Shown: positions 24,612 to 32,487 of the stretch, piece by piece
Layout: each line of letters begins with the position of its first letter
How positions within the stretch are numbered: position 1 is the first letter of the stretch
Assembly: GCA_934725015.1 (NCBI GenBank)
Contig: CAKVAS010000007.1
Span: 51,862 to 115,861 of the forward strand
Direction of reading: 5' to 3'
From: an uncultured Bacteroidales bacterium
Lineage (GTDB): Bacteria > Bacteroidota > Bacteroidia > Bacteroidales > UBA932
Length of the DNA stretch: 64,000 nt
Program-made: the position numbers and the translations under genes
The notes under the pieces: model-generated
Told to the model about the DNA's origin: nothing
The model's database searches: none
The model's input: the letters and a program-made list of their open reading frames with translations, nothing else

Positions 24612-25998
24612 TAGGTTTTCTTATTATCAGAGCGACATAGCGCAAAGCATTGTGGAGGAAATCAATCGCGGCTTTCGGATGTCCGGCAAAAGACTCGTCG
24701 AGAAGAAGAGGCTGCACGGCCACGAGAAATTCCCTCGCCTGCCCATGGACATCCTCGTTGAAATTCTTCGCAATGAAATTGGCCAGCATCTTCTTTCGGT
24801 CTGTAGCACCCTGTATTCCAAGAATATATAACAGAGGTGCCTCATATCGTTTGAGCCAGTATGTAAGGCTATGGAGAAATTCGTCGTCAATCATTGTCAC
24901 ATACTGCACAAGACCGCCCAATTCATTAAAAAGGCTCCCGCCGCCCTTGCGGACTGTACCTCCCGCGAGTTGTCCGCTGTGTTTGCGGGCTTCCCAAACA
25001 AGTGCGTTCTTTCCCTCAACCGACTTCGCTTTATGAAGGAGGTCTTCCGCCCGCTGCCTTGTCTCTGCCATAGGATGCTTTTCATACGAAATCGCAAGGC
25101 CATAGCTCAACGAGACTTCAATGCCGGATGCCTGCACAGCCGGATTAGTGGAGACTATATTCCTAAGAGCGTTATCGAGTCCGGCAATCAGCCCGATAAT
25201 GTCCATTTTCTGTTTCTCGTTGAATAACGGCGCATAGAAAGAGATGTCATCGCCGCCCTGATAGATGACCTGTCCGCCATATTCAAAGACCAGCCGCCGC
25301 AGTTCCGACCCGAACTCATTGAACAGGCCAGCCTTATCCCCCAATGCGGCCATGCATTTTCCGAAATTGTCCCCGTCAGCGGCGACAAACGCCACATATC
25401 TATTATAGGCCACTTCCGGCAGAGAATCAAAGCCTTTCAGGTTCTCCAATTCAAAGAATTTCCGAAGCACAGGAATATCGGACTCGAACAAGGCCGAAAG
25501 CCAGTTTCTGTCTTCGCCGTCGCAGAATATATCCCGACATTCCGCGCAGGACATCCTGTTCTGCATCTCCAGAACGACGTCACTGGCAGGCGTGGACGAA
25601 TCCACAGACAGTTCAAGGATATAAACCTTTATTGTCCGCTTGATGTATTCCTCAATCTTTTTCTCGTCGGCCTTGAGAGCAGTGGCCATCCGTTCAGAAA
25701 TATTTTTCAGTACACCCTCACGATGCTCCGCAAGAGCTCCGATTGAGTCGTCTTCAAGCGCCTCAAAAATGTATTGGTCAGGAAATCGTCCCACAGTGTC
25801 CCTTTCGGTGAAAAGGTCGCCTGAAACTATCGGCTTGAGGAATCTGTGCCCGATCCTATACAACGGCTCTACAATTCTCCTTGCCAAATCCGAAAAGAAA
25901 TAACTCGAAGCCCAGATGGAACGTGTACTGTGCGCATAGGCCAGCACACGGTCTATCGGACCGATGGTTATTCCGAAATAGTGTTTCATCTCGTTCAT
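24604..25998 (-). CDS. cas10: Compact Cas10/Cmr2 without HD nuclease domain
   Basis: A 464-residue Cas10, short for the family (usually 600-900). It starts directly with the N-terminal palm (YFGITIGPIDRVLAYAHSTRSIW), so the HD DNase domain is absent. AADGDNFG near residue 207 is the first metal motif and VIYQGGDDISFYAP near 245-255 is the GGDD cyclase motif, intact. CAECRDIFC near 155 is a small cysteine cluster in the place of the zinc finger. It should therefore synthesise a nucleotide second messenger but not cut DNA. With a CorA/DHH effector pair nearby, the messenger is inferred to be SAM-AMP rather than cyclic oligoadenylate. Confidence 0.9.
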   Translation of the reverse strand: MNEMKHYFGITIGPIDRVLAYAHSTRSIWASSYFFSDLARRIVEPLYRIGHRFLKPIVSGDLFTERDTVGRFPDQYIFEALEDDSIGALAEHREGVLKNISERMATALKADEKKIEEYIKRTIKVYILELSVDSSTPASDVVLEMQNRMSCAECRDIFCDGEDRNWLSALFESDIPVLRKFFELENLKGFDSLPEVAYNRYVAFVAADGDNFGKCMAALGDKAGLFNEFGSELRRLVFEYGGQVIYQGGDDISFYAPLFNEKQKMDIIGLIAGLDNALRNIVSTNPAVQASGIEVSLSYGLAISYEKHPMAETRQRAEDLLHKAKSVEGKNALVWEARKHSGQLAGGTVRKGGGSLFNELGGLVQYVTMIDDEFLHSLTYWLKRYEAPLLYILGIQGATDRKKMLANFIAKNFNEDVHGQAREFLVAVQPLLLDESFAGHPKAAIDFLHNALRYVALIIRKPNE

Positions 25999-26008
25999 AG
26001 CATAGTCA

Positions 26009-27385
26009 TTATTTAATTTTTCGGAAAGTCAGAAAAACCTGTTTAATGAACTTATCCGGTTCCGATTCCGTCCGCCATTGCCGTATGGCAGCGACTACAG
26101 ATTTCTTTTGACTCTCAATATACTCAAAATATTCAACGATGGACATCTCGTTCGCTATATGCATCCCACTTAATTCCCCTACTCCCAACGGTCTCTTTGA
26201 TCCACGAGATTCATTGGCAGAGATATCAAATGTTGCTTTTCTAAGTTCAGTCGGCAATTCATGCAATATGACATATACTTCAAAACCTCCATTTCCGGAA
26301 GGAATTGGTCTATAATCGATCGGAGACTTGAATCGCACTTCTTCCCCTGCGTTGCCGTGAAGAACGGTCTTTACCTTACTCCCATAGAAAACCCAATCCT
26401 GCGATGTCGCAAGCCCTAAAGCATCACGCCACAAATTCTTTTCCGAGGATAGTCTATCGCGTTTTTTATATTCATTGACCGCCATGTCCTGTCTTACAGG
26501 ATGACGATTCCCTTTGTGGGTGAGTTTGGCCTGGTCATAGCCGTTCAAGTTCTTATAATCTATAGCCTTGCAGATATATTGATATAATGCATTCCTAAAA
26601 TGGAACTTGGACCGTATCACGGGCTTGTCCCATACACCTTTCTTCTCCGATTCTACAAACTTATACATCAGCGACTTGACATAGCAGCCGCGCTCATTAA
26701 CTCCACTTCGGATGACTTTGTGGAAATAGTTGATATGCTGGAACAAATCTGGATACTCACATTTCGGAACAGTAAAACAATATGCGGCGCATTCCGGAAT
26801 TTCCGTCTTGCCTGTCGAAATTTCTTTTCCATCAACAATGATTGACTCTACGGTGAAGCATCCGAATCCCTTGTCCTGCCGCGTCCCGAAACTCGTGCCT
26901 GCAAAAAACTGAGGTAAGTTCTCGCTGATTATATCGCCAAGAGTCTTATCGGAAGCATTCTCATCTGTTTTCTTTTCGGCCACCTCATTAGGGACAATTA
27001 TTTCCAGTTTAATACCCTCAAACTTGACAAGACGCATATTACGAGGAGCGTTTGGTCCCATATTTCCAAAATAAATCGGATACAGATTTTTCATTTTTGG
27101 GTTACCATTGTTGTCAAATCGCGGTCTTCCATCCCTGCCCTTATCTGTGACAAGGGATTCCAAAATCTCTCGACCACTGACGCTAATCCTCATCTTGTAG
27201 TTCAAAGCGCCCTGTTCCTTGTTTATCCACCACGAATCCGGAATCTCTCCCCGACCGATCTTGGTCACCAGAAACCTGTCAAGTTTCGGCTTGACTTCCG
27301 AGGCTCTCAGACAGCAGTCTTCCGATGCTCCCTGAAAATGCCACATCGGAGTGTCCTGCACCATCCTCACTTCAATTTTTCTCAT
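26009..27385 (-). CDS. cmr1: Type III-B RAMP subunit Cmr1 (diverged)
   Basis: A 458-residue RAMP protein, second gene of the operon. The N-terminal RMVQDTPMWHFQG resembles the TPMW opening of Cmr1, and FAGTSFGTRQDKGFGCFTVES is the C-terminal glycine-rich RAMP loop of its first domain; a second RAMP-like part ends with ANESRGSKRPLGVGELSG. It is longer than typical Cmr1 because of charged insertions. Cmr1 binds the 3' end of the crRNA. The assignment rests on these motifs and on being the one missing Cmr subunit in the operon. It starts 22 bases after the cas6 stop. Confidence 0.72.
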   Translation of the reverse strand: MRKIEVRMVQDTPMWHFQGASEDCCLRASEVKPKLDRFLVTKIGRGEIPDSWWINKEQGALNYKMRISVSGREILESLVTDKGRDGRPRFDNNGNPKMKNLYPIYFGNMGPNAPRNMRLVKFEGIKLEIIVPNEVAEKKTDENASDKTLGDIISENLPQFFAGTSFGTRQDKGFGCFTVESIIVDGKEISTGKTEIPECAAYCFTVPKCEYPDLFQHINYFHKVIRSGVNERGCYVKSLMYKFVESEKKGVWDKPVIRSKFHFRNALYQYICKAIDYKNLNGYDQAKLTHKGNRHPVRQDMAVNEYKKRDRLSSEKNLWRDALGLATSQDWVFYGSKVKTVLHGNAGEEVRFKSPIDYRPIPSGNGGFEVYVILHELPTELRKATFDISANESRGSKRPLGVGELSGMHIANEMSIVEYFEYIESQKKSVVAAIRQWRTESEPDKFIKQVFLTFRKIK

Positions 27386-27407
27386 TATCAGCTTCAGTTA
27401 TAATGTG

Positions 27408-28370
27408 TTAATATTCAATAAAATCAATCTCATATCTTCCGAATCCGAAGTTCACGTCATTTCCGACGCAGAGCTGCGACATCATGCCGAGAACGGGGAC
27501 GAGGAAAGGGGATATTCCCGAGAAGGTGAGACTCCCCGTATATCCGGACATCACATACACGCTGTCCGCGCCCTCTTTCGGAGTGCTCCGCAGGGTCCGG
27601 TATTTCAGGTCGGCATCCAGCAGCCACGCATCGGAGGCAGATGAAATCAGGTCTTCGACGCTCCGCTCCCATTGCTGCGAATCGGTTATGTCCGGAAGAC
27701 CGGTCTCAGAATAGAGAAGCGTCAGTGTCGCAAGGCGATAGGCGGCGGTCCGCATCCACTGGTAGAACGACGGGAAGCCGTTCAGTTTGGACTGATAACC
27801 TGACGAGACCTGTCCTCTGGAGGGTTTGAACAAAGAAACAGGAGTCTTGAAATGCAGCCTCGCAGTGACAGGAACCGTGAAGTTACGCTTGGCAAAGTTG
27901 CGGAGACTGACAGGCTTGCCGACCTTAATCTCCTGCAACAGCAGCCGTGTCGGAGGGGCTCCGAGTCCGTCCGAGAGCATTGTCTGGAGGGCGGAGACGA
28001 CATAAGGCCGCAACGGCATCAGCGAGCCGAGAAGAATGATGTCCATCCGGTATGTCCTGCCGGCATTGAGTTCAAAGCCGCTCCTTGTCTCCGCCATCCC
28101 GCTGACATCAAGGACATATCCCTTGGGAAATCCGCCGCAGAGCTGTTTGTACAGGAAGTGCCCTTCCGGAAGCGGAAGGCTGTCAAGCTTTTCCCGAAGC
28201 GAGCGGCCGTCGGGAAGGCTTACTGTTTCCGCAGCATGAAGAAACCTGTTTCTTACTGCGGCGCCAATCCATGCCTTCTGAGAAAGGTCTGAAGTCGGGG
28301 AGAATTTCAGGCATATCCTTATAAACTCCAGTGCATCAAGCTGAGGCAGAATACGGTATTCATTTTCCAT
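27408..28370 (-). CDS. cas6: CRISPR RNA endoribonuclease Cas6
   Basis: A 320-residue protein and the first gene of the cas operon. The C-terminal GYTGSLTFSGISPFLVPVLGMMSQLCVGNDVNFGFGRYEI is the Cas6 end with the G-rich FGFGR loop. The N-terminal half (LDALEFIRICLKF..., GAAVRNRFLH) fits the first ferredoxin fold. It cuts the repeat transcript to leave the 8-base 5' tag. The ATG at 28370 is chosen because the promoter -7 box lies at 28432-28439; the open frame extends further upstream but would begin within duplicated ATPase sequence. Confidence 0.85.
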   Translation of the reverse strand: MENEYRILPQLDALEFIRICLKFSPTSDLSQKAWIGAAVRNRFLHAAETVSLPDGRSLREKLDSLPLPEGHFLYKQLCGGFPKGYVLDVSGMAETRSGFELNAGRTYRMDIILLGSLMPLRPYVVSALQTMLSDGLGAPPTRLLLQEIKVGKPVSLRNFAKRNFTVPVTARLHFKTPVSLFKPSRGQVSSGYQSKLNGFPSFYQWMRTAAYRLATLTLLYSETGLPDITDSQQWERSVEDLISSASDAWLLDADLKYRTLRSTPKEGADSVYVMSGYTGSLTFSGISPFLVPVLGMMSQLCVGNDVNFGFGRYEIDFIEY

Positions 28371-28431
28371 AGAGCGGTTACAGTCAAAAGTGTCATCAAC
28401 AACGCAGTGTAAACTCCCGCGCTTACGGTTA

Positions 28432-28439
28432 CAAAGATA
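28432..28439 (-). promoter_or_regulatory. -7 promoter element for the cas operon
   Basis: CAAAGATA on the plus strand reads TATCTTTG on the minus strand, a perfect TAnnTTTG match, 62-69 bases before the cas6 ATG. The box and the 130 bp upstream of it are a diverged duplicate of the region that contains the AbiEi promoter at 29800-29807. Confidence 0.65.
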
Positions 28440-28562
28440 ACACAATTCCCGAAATCTGAAAGAAAATCCGTACGAAATCGAAATAGACGACGAGCAGGTT
28501 AGAGTTGACCCCACGGGATTGCAGCACCGGCGGAAGTGCTCAGACGGCGGTCACCAGAATCC
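28432..28562. repeat. Segmental duplicate of 29800-29932
   Basis: This 131-bp stretch aligns to 29800-29932 with only about one indel. Shared blocks include GACGAGCAGG, GGGATTGCAG and GGCGGAAGTGCTCAGACG. Both copies have, on the minus strand, the 3' end of a DUF4143 ATPase gene followed by a -7 promoter box that drives a different gene: cas6 here and the AbiEi antitoxin there. Confidence 0.8.
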
Positions 28563-28563
28563 T
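28499..28563 (-). pseudogene. 3'-terminal fragment of a DUF4143 ATPase
   Basis: On the minus strand this encodes DSGDRRLSTSAGAAIPWGQL and a TAA stop. The intact ATPase ending at 29866 finishes with SGDRRLSTSAGTAIPWGQI, so only the last 20 or so codons of a second copy remain here. Sequence further upstream (28564-28741) does not continue the ATPase. Confidence 0.8.
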
Positions 28564-28584
28564 GTTATTATAGAAAACAACAAC

Positions 28585-28707
28585 ATGACTCCTTCCGAAA
28601 TTTTATTTTCTCACAATCTATTAGACGCAAGAGACATACACCCCCAAAACCTCCCAGAAGAGATAGCCAACCATTTGGAATATATCGATGCATTGAACAA
28701 CATTTAG
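28585..28707 (+). other. Short unassigned reading frame in a decayed region
   Basis: A 40-codon frame (MTPSEILFSHNLLDARDIHP...) on the plus strand between the ATPase fragment and the AbiEii remnant. I do not recognise it. It has a plausible ATG but no clear promoter box; it may be a real small gene or a fragment of one. The stretch 28564-28741 otherwise holds nothing I can name. Confidence 0.2.
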
Positions 28708-28741
28708 AAGACATAAACACATAGAAAATATCCGGCACCCA

Positions 28742-29146
28742 TCACAGATTCATATCCACAAATTCCGCGAATTGCAGGATTCTGTCGGCGGAGCGAGGAT
28801 TGAAGAGCAGGTGTTCAAAGTCCCGATTCTTGACATTCAAGTCTATGGTGGTCAATTTGTCCATGATTGCCTTTTTCAACTGTTCAGCATCGGCTATTCC
28901 CACTCTTTGCGAGAGAAATTCGTAGGACGGCCCGGTCTGCTGCATGAGAAACATACAGTCATAGAAGTCGCGTCCTTTCGCCCTCGCGAGCAGAGCCGAC
29001 AGCTTCATACTGAGCAGAACCGAATCGGAAGGAACCGCTCGTCCCTATGACCCGTCAGACCGAGTTCAAAGAGAAATTCCGGGAAATAAATATTGCGTCT
29101 GAAAGCCGTCAACTTAGGTAAGCGATGTCTATCATAAACCGTATAT
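28742..29146 (-). pseudogene. abiEii: AbiEii-family nucleotidyltransferase toxin, internally deleted
   Basis: Three pieces of the AbiEii family are seen in different frames. ATGATAGACATC at 29146 encodes MIDIAYL, the usual N-terminal start, overlapping the AbiEi stop. It is followed without the nucleotidyltransferase core by KLTAFRRNIYFPEFLFELGL, then in another frame by VLLSMKLSALLARAKGRDFYDCMF and the C-terminal helix to 28742. The GSxxD catalytic core is therefore gone and at least two deletions have occurred. The last 88 codons (from 29008) remain open. The toxin cannot be active. Confidence 0.75.
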
Positions 29147-29776
29147 TCTTAACAATTTCATTACCCTGCTGTCTAAAGCCTTGCAGCCAATCTTTCGGCG
29201 ATATTCCGCCAGACGGTCAATGTCAAGTTCCTCTGTCATAAAGTACTCGTCAAGCCGCAGCTGTTCCAGTTCCGCTTCGCCGTCATAGAACGGATAGAGA
29301 TAGAGCAAGTCAAGCAGGGCCTTCTCGGGATGAGCCAGCAGCCAAGTCTGAACGGGGCTGCCCACAGCGGATGTGGCCGGCGGAAGAGTTACCGGCTTGT
29401 AGCCGAAAAACAGGGCGGATTTCAAGTTCTGATAGGAGTAATGTCCGAAACTGTTCTCGAAACACGCGGTTTTCAGCGTCGTCACGGATGTGATGTCCAC
29501 GACTGCCTCCGGAATCATCCCATAAATGCTCAATGCCGTGTGGAGACTGATGTATGAGGGGCGATAGAAGCGGCTGGCCACATAGCGCGAAAAATCCGGA
29601 CGCTGCAGCATTTCCGGAAAGGCATACCATCCCTGCCTCAGTTTTACAAGCAGGTTCCTCTGCAACCAGCGCGTGAGGTTATTCCTGTCAAACTCCGGGA
29701 AACAGACCCTTGCCTGATGGACTGAGAAACATCCGTCAGGCAGCAGCTTTTCCCGAAATTTCCAATAGCTCGTCAT
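29132..29776 (-). CDS. abiEi: AbiEi-family antitoxin
   Basis: A 214-residue protein from the ATG at 29776. The N-terminal winged helix (KFREKLLPDGCFSVHQARVCFPEFDRNNLTRWLQRNLLVKLRQGWYAFPE) and the following FYRPSYISLHTALSIYGMIPEAV and HPEKALLDLLYLYPF are typical of type IV antitoxin AbiEi proteins. It normally represses its own operon and neutralises the AbiEii toxin. Here the toxin gene downstream is decayed while the antitoxin frame is intact, so it may persist as a repressor or as protection against a homologous toxin. A -7 box is at 29800-29807. Confidence 0.82.
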   Translation of the reverse strand: MTSYWKFREKLLPDGCFSVHQARVCFPEFDRNNLTRWLQRNLLVKLRQGWYAFPEMLQRPDFSRYVASRFYRPSYISLHTALSIYGMIPEAVVDITSVTTLKTACFENSFGHYSYQNLKSALFFGYKPVTLPPATSAVGSPVQTWLLAHPEKALLDLLYLYPFYDGEAELEQLRLDEYFMTEELDIDRLAEYRRKIGCKALDSRVMKLLRIYGL

Positions 29777-29799
29777 AACATTATATTTCCAAAACACTG

Positions 29800-29807
29800 C
29801 AAATATA
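29800..29807 (-). promoter_or_regulatory. -7 promoter element for abiEi
   Basis: CAAATATA on the plus strand reads TATATTTG on the minus strand, a TAnnTTTG match about 25 bases before the AbiEi ATG. It lies in the segment duplicated upstream of cas6. Confidence 0.6.
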
Positions 29808-29865
29808 ATGTTTTTCGGAAACAAAATGAAGAATCCGAGCGAAATAGAAGGAAAGGACGAGCAGG

Positions 29866-31014
29866 CTAGATTTGTCCCCAAGGGATTGCAGTCCCGGCGG
29901 AAGTGCTCAGACGACGGTCGCCGGAATATACGACCGCCTTATGAACGGCGTCCGCAGAAGACAGTTTTGCCCAATAGTCAAGGCCGGTGAAGAAATCGCT
30001 CTTGAACGTCGCGCCGGATTTGATTTCATAGGCAAACTGCCCGTCCGCGTCAGGAACAAGCAGGTCAACTTCATTGCCATTGCTGTCACGCCAGAAAGAG
30101 AAATTCGCCGACCGGCCGACATTCAGACGCTTTTTCACAAACTCATTGATAACCATATTCTCAAAAAGACCGCCGCGGAGATAGTGGGTGGCAATCTGAG
30201 AAGCCGCCGTTATCTCAAGCAGAGAACAGGCAAGTCCCGTGTCGTAAAAATACAGCTTTGGAGACTTGACAAGACGCTTGGAGAAATTCCGGTGATCCGG
30301 ACGCAACAGATGAATGATATAGCACTGTTCCAGAATAGAGAGCCAGTTCTGAGCCGTGGTCTGGGAAATTCCGCATTCAGTGGAGAGCGAGGAAACATTC
30401 AGCAACTGCCCGATTCGCCCGGCACACAGCTTTATGAAGCGGACAAAGAGCGACAGGTCTCCGACCTTCCTGATGTCTCGGACATCCCGTTCCACATATG
30501 TGCTTATATAATTGGGATAGTAGTCCACCGGGGCGATTCCCTTGTCATACAGCCGAGGATACCCTCCGCAGAAAATCTCTTCATTGACAGACACCGGGCA
30601 TATGCCAGCCCCCGACAACTCCCGGTGGGAGAACGGCAAAAGAGTGAGAATCCCGACGCGACCAGCCAAGGTTTCATCAACGGAAGACATCAGCAACATA
30701 TTCTGAGACCCGGTAAGGACATACATTCCCGTCCTGCCTGCACTGTCCGTATGCGTCTGCAGATAAGACAGTATTGACGGTTCCTTCTGAACCTCGTCGA
30801 TTATTGTCCTGTCCGGATATGTCGCAATGAATCCCCTCGGGTCCTCCCTTGCAAAAGTCCTCGTGTCGATGTCTGAAAACGAGACATAGCTATAGTCGGG
30901 GAATACCATTTTTGCCAGTGTCGATTTCCCTGACTGTCTGGGACCTGTAAGCAGCACGAACGGGAACTTACCGGAAAGTTCCTCGGCTTTTGATTGTAAC
31001 TCGCGACGAATCAT
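29866..31014 (-). CDS. AAA_14/DUF4143 family ATPase
   Basis: A 382-residue protein. Walker A GPRQSGKST lies near residue 25, Walker B TIIDEVQKEP near 75, and a sensor-like VLTGSQNMLLM near 100. The C-terminal DUF4143 region has NWLSILEQCYIIHLLRPDHRN, SPKLYFYDTGLACSLL and a PD-(D/E)xK-like FWRDSNGNEVDLLV...AYEIKSG, which is a nuclease-fold signature common in this family. Function of the family is poorly known. The ATG at 31014 lies between the arms of a palindrome and its -7 box. Its last codons are duplicated at 28499-28563. Confidence 0.8.
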   Translation of the reverse strand: MIRRELQSKAEELSGKFPFVLLTGPRQSGKSTLAKMVFPDYSYVSFSDIDTRTFAREDPRGFIATYPDRTIIDEVQKEPSILSYLQTHTDSAGRTGMYVLTGSQNMLLMSSVDETLAGRVGILTLLPFSHRELSGAGICPVSVNEEIFCGGYPRLYDKGIAPVDYYPNYISTYVERDVRDIRKVGDLSLFVRFIKLCAGRIGQLLNVSSLSTECGISQTTAQNWLSILEQCYIIHLLRPDHRNFSKRLVKSPKLYFYDTGLACSLLEITAASQIATHYLRGGLFENMVINEFVKKRLNVGRSANFSFWRDSNGNEVDLLVPDADGQFAYEIKSGATFKSDFFTGLDYWAKLSSADAVHKAVVYSGDRRLSTSAGTAIPWGQI

Positions 31015-31028
31015 TTGTTTCAATAATT

Positions 31029-31065
31029 TTATGCAAATTTAAACTAAAAAAGTGAATTTGCATAA
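31029..31065 (-). promoter_or_regulatory. Promoter within a palindrome before the ATPase
   Basis: TTATGCAAATT (31029-31039) and AATTTGCATAA (31055-31065) form a perfect 11-bp inverted repeat with a 15-bp spacer. The left arm contains the -7 box TAAATTTG (minus strand, 31034-31041). The arrangement suggests autorepression. Confidence 0.5.
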
Positions 31066-31093
31066 AGTTTCTGATTTCTCACTTTGCTCTTGT

Positions 31094-32275
31094 TCAATAC
31101 ACAAACCCGAACATCCAGATGGGGATGCTCTTTCCGGAGGCGTATTCGATGCCGTCCTTCACGATGTAGCCGGACTCGGCTTCCTTCAGCTGGCGGCCTT
31201 TCTTGTTCTTGCCGCCGACCTCGAAGGTGACGCCGTCGATTTCGAAATCGGAGATTTTGGAGGCATAGACAGAATAGCGGTCCTTCATCCACGAAAGGAA
31301 CATCGTCTCGCGGATTGTTCCCTCATCGGCGTTTTCCGCTCCGAGGACATAGATTATGTTCGCGTTGTTAAGGTAGAGCTTCCCGATTTTCTGAAGCAGG
31401 CCGTCACCGGCGGATTTTTCCCTGAGCGCGTTGAAAAGTCCGGATTTTTCCAGACACTCGACATAGTCCGGGAGAGTGTTGCGGCTGATGTCCAGGTCAC
31501 GGGCAAGCGTGGCATAGTTAGGCTTGTACGGAACTGACATGGCAAGCATATACATCAGTTTCTTGAGTTTGACAGAGGCGGCCACGGTCATCTCCGCATA
31601 TTTCGGGATGTCATCCTCCACGGTCGCATTGACGGCCTGTTTCAACTTCACGGGAAAATCCTCCTCGCTGAAATATGGATAGCACCCATACTGAAGGTAA
31701 TCCCGATAGTACTTTATCGGGCGATGCTCGCCGTATGGAAAATCGACTTTGCCGACAAGAATGTCATCAAGCGACGATGTTCCGAGCGACCAGCCTTGAG
31801 AAATATTGAGATATTCCCGAAATGAAAGTATCGGCATCGTGTATTCCCGTGTCCTTCGGCTCAAATCCGCTTTTCCTCCCTTTCTCAGGTCAAGGATTGA
31901 ACTTCCGGAATAGACGACGCTGAGCATGGGAATCTGGTCATATATCATCTTTATTTCTGTGGACCAGCCGGGATATTTGTGAATTTCATCGATATAAAGC
32001 CGCCGCCCGCCTCTCTGAAAAAAGCTCAACGCAAGTTCATAGAGACGATGCCCCGCGAAATAGAAATCATCGGACTGCACATACAATGACTCGCCGGGGG
32101 TGTCATAAAGCTTTATATGCTGAAGCATCATCGTCGATTTTCCGACGCCCTTCTGTCCGAGAATGCCTATAAGTCTGTTCTTCCAGTTTATCGTGTCGTG
32201 GAATGAGCGGACATAACCGGTCGTGGTCATGTCGAGCCTAAGTTTGTGAGTCTGAAGTAAACTATCCATATCCAT
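31094..32275 (-). CDS. AAA_14/DUF4143 family ATPase
   Basis: A 393-residue ATPase from the ATG at 32275 (a second ATG lies two codons in). Walker A is GQKGVGKST, Walker B RLYIDEIHKYPGW, and SGSSILDL the sensor. The C-terminal part contains LARDLDISRNTLPDYVECLEKSGL, a winged-helix-like segment, LYLNNANIIYVL and a nuclease-fold DFEIDGVTFEVGGKNKKGRQ. An open frame upstream of 32275 crosses the promoter and is not used. It resembles the ATPase at 35880-37085 more than the one at 29866-31014, ending in the same SIPIWMFGFVY-like tail. Each of these two genes has its own operator array with 33-bp spacing. Confidence 0.8.
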   Translation of the reverse strand: MDMDSLLQTHKLRLDMTTTGYVRSFHDTINWKNRLIGILGQKGVGKSTMMLQHIKLYDTPGESLYVQSDDFYFAGHRLYELALSFFQRGGRRLYIDEIHKYPGWSTEIKMIYDQIPMLSVVYSGSSILDLRKGGKADLSRRTREYTMPILSFREYLNISQGWSLGTSSLDDILVGKVDFPYGEHRPIKYYRDYLQYGCYPYFSEEDFPVKLKQAVNATVEDDIPKYAEMTVAASVKLKKLMYMLAMSVPYKPNYATLARDLDISRNTLPDYVECLEKSGLFNALREKSAGDGLLQKIGKLYLNNANIIYVLGAENADEGTIRETMFLSWMKDRYSVYASKISDFEIDGVTFEVGGKNKKGRQLKEAESGYIVKDGIEYASGKSIPIWMFGFVY

Positions 32276-32291
32276 CAGAGTTTTTATGTTG

Positions 32292-32388
32292 CAAAGATAG
32301 TAATTTGCACCAAAAGTTGTGCATTTTTTCATAAAAAACGCACTAAACTCAGTGCAGATTTATTATAAAAGTGCACAAAAGGCAGTGC
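32292..32388 (-). promoter_or_regulatory. -7 box and three GCAC-N8-GTGC palindromes at 33-bp steps
   Basis: The -7 box TATCTTTG (minus strand) is at 32292-32299. Palindromes GCAC-N8-GTGC start at 32307, 32340 and 32373, exactly 33 bp apart (about three helical turns). The intervening bases are A/T-rich. They are upstream of the promoter for the ATPase gene and are the likely sites of a cooperative DNA-binding protein. Confidence 0.75.
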
Positions 32389-32423
32389 GGCGCATTTTCG
32401 TTGAGAATTAGCGGAATTTTGAC

Positions 32424-32431
32424 TATCTTTG
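32424..32431 (+). promoter_or_regulatory. -7 promoter element for engB
   Basis: TATCTTTG, a perfect TAnnTTTG match, sits 57-64 bases before the engB ATG in GACTATCTTTGCGG. Confidence 0.6.
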
Positions 32432-32487
32432 CGGTTTAATCGGAGGGGCGGTCAGGAGACCGGCTTCGAAAATGTGGTCACACGGAG

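Noticed and set aside
18255..28720. Similarity between a spacer (18255-18290) and 28702-28723 (GACATAAACACA core)
   Set aside because: Only about 19 of 22 bases match and the region is A/T-rich; too weak to claim self-targeting without a search.
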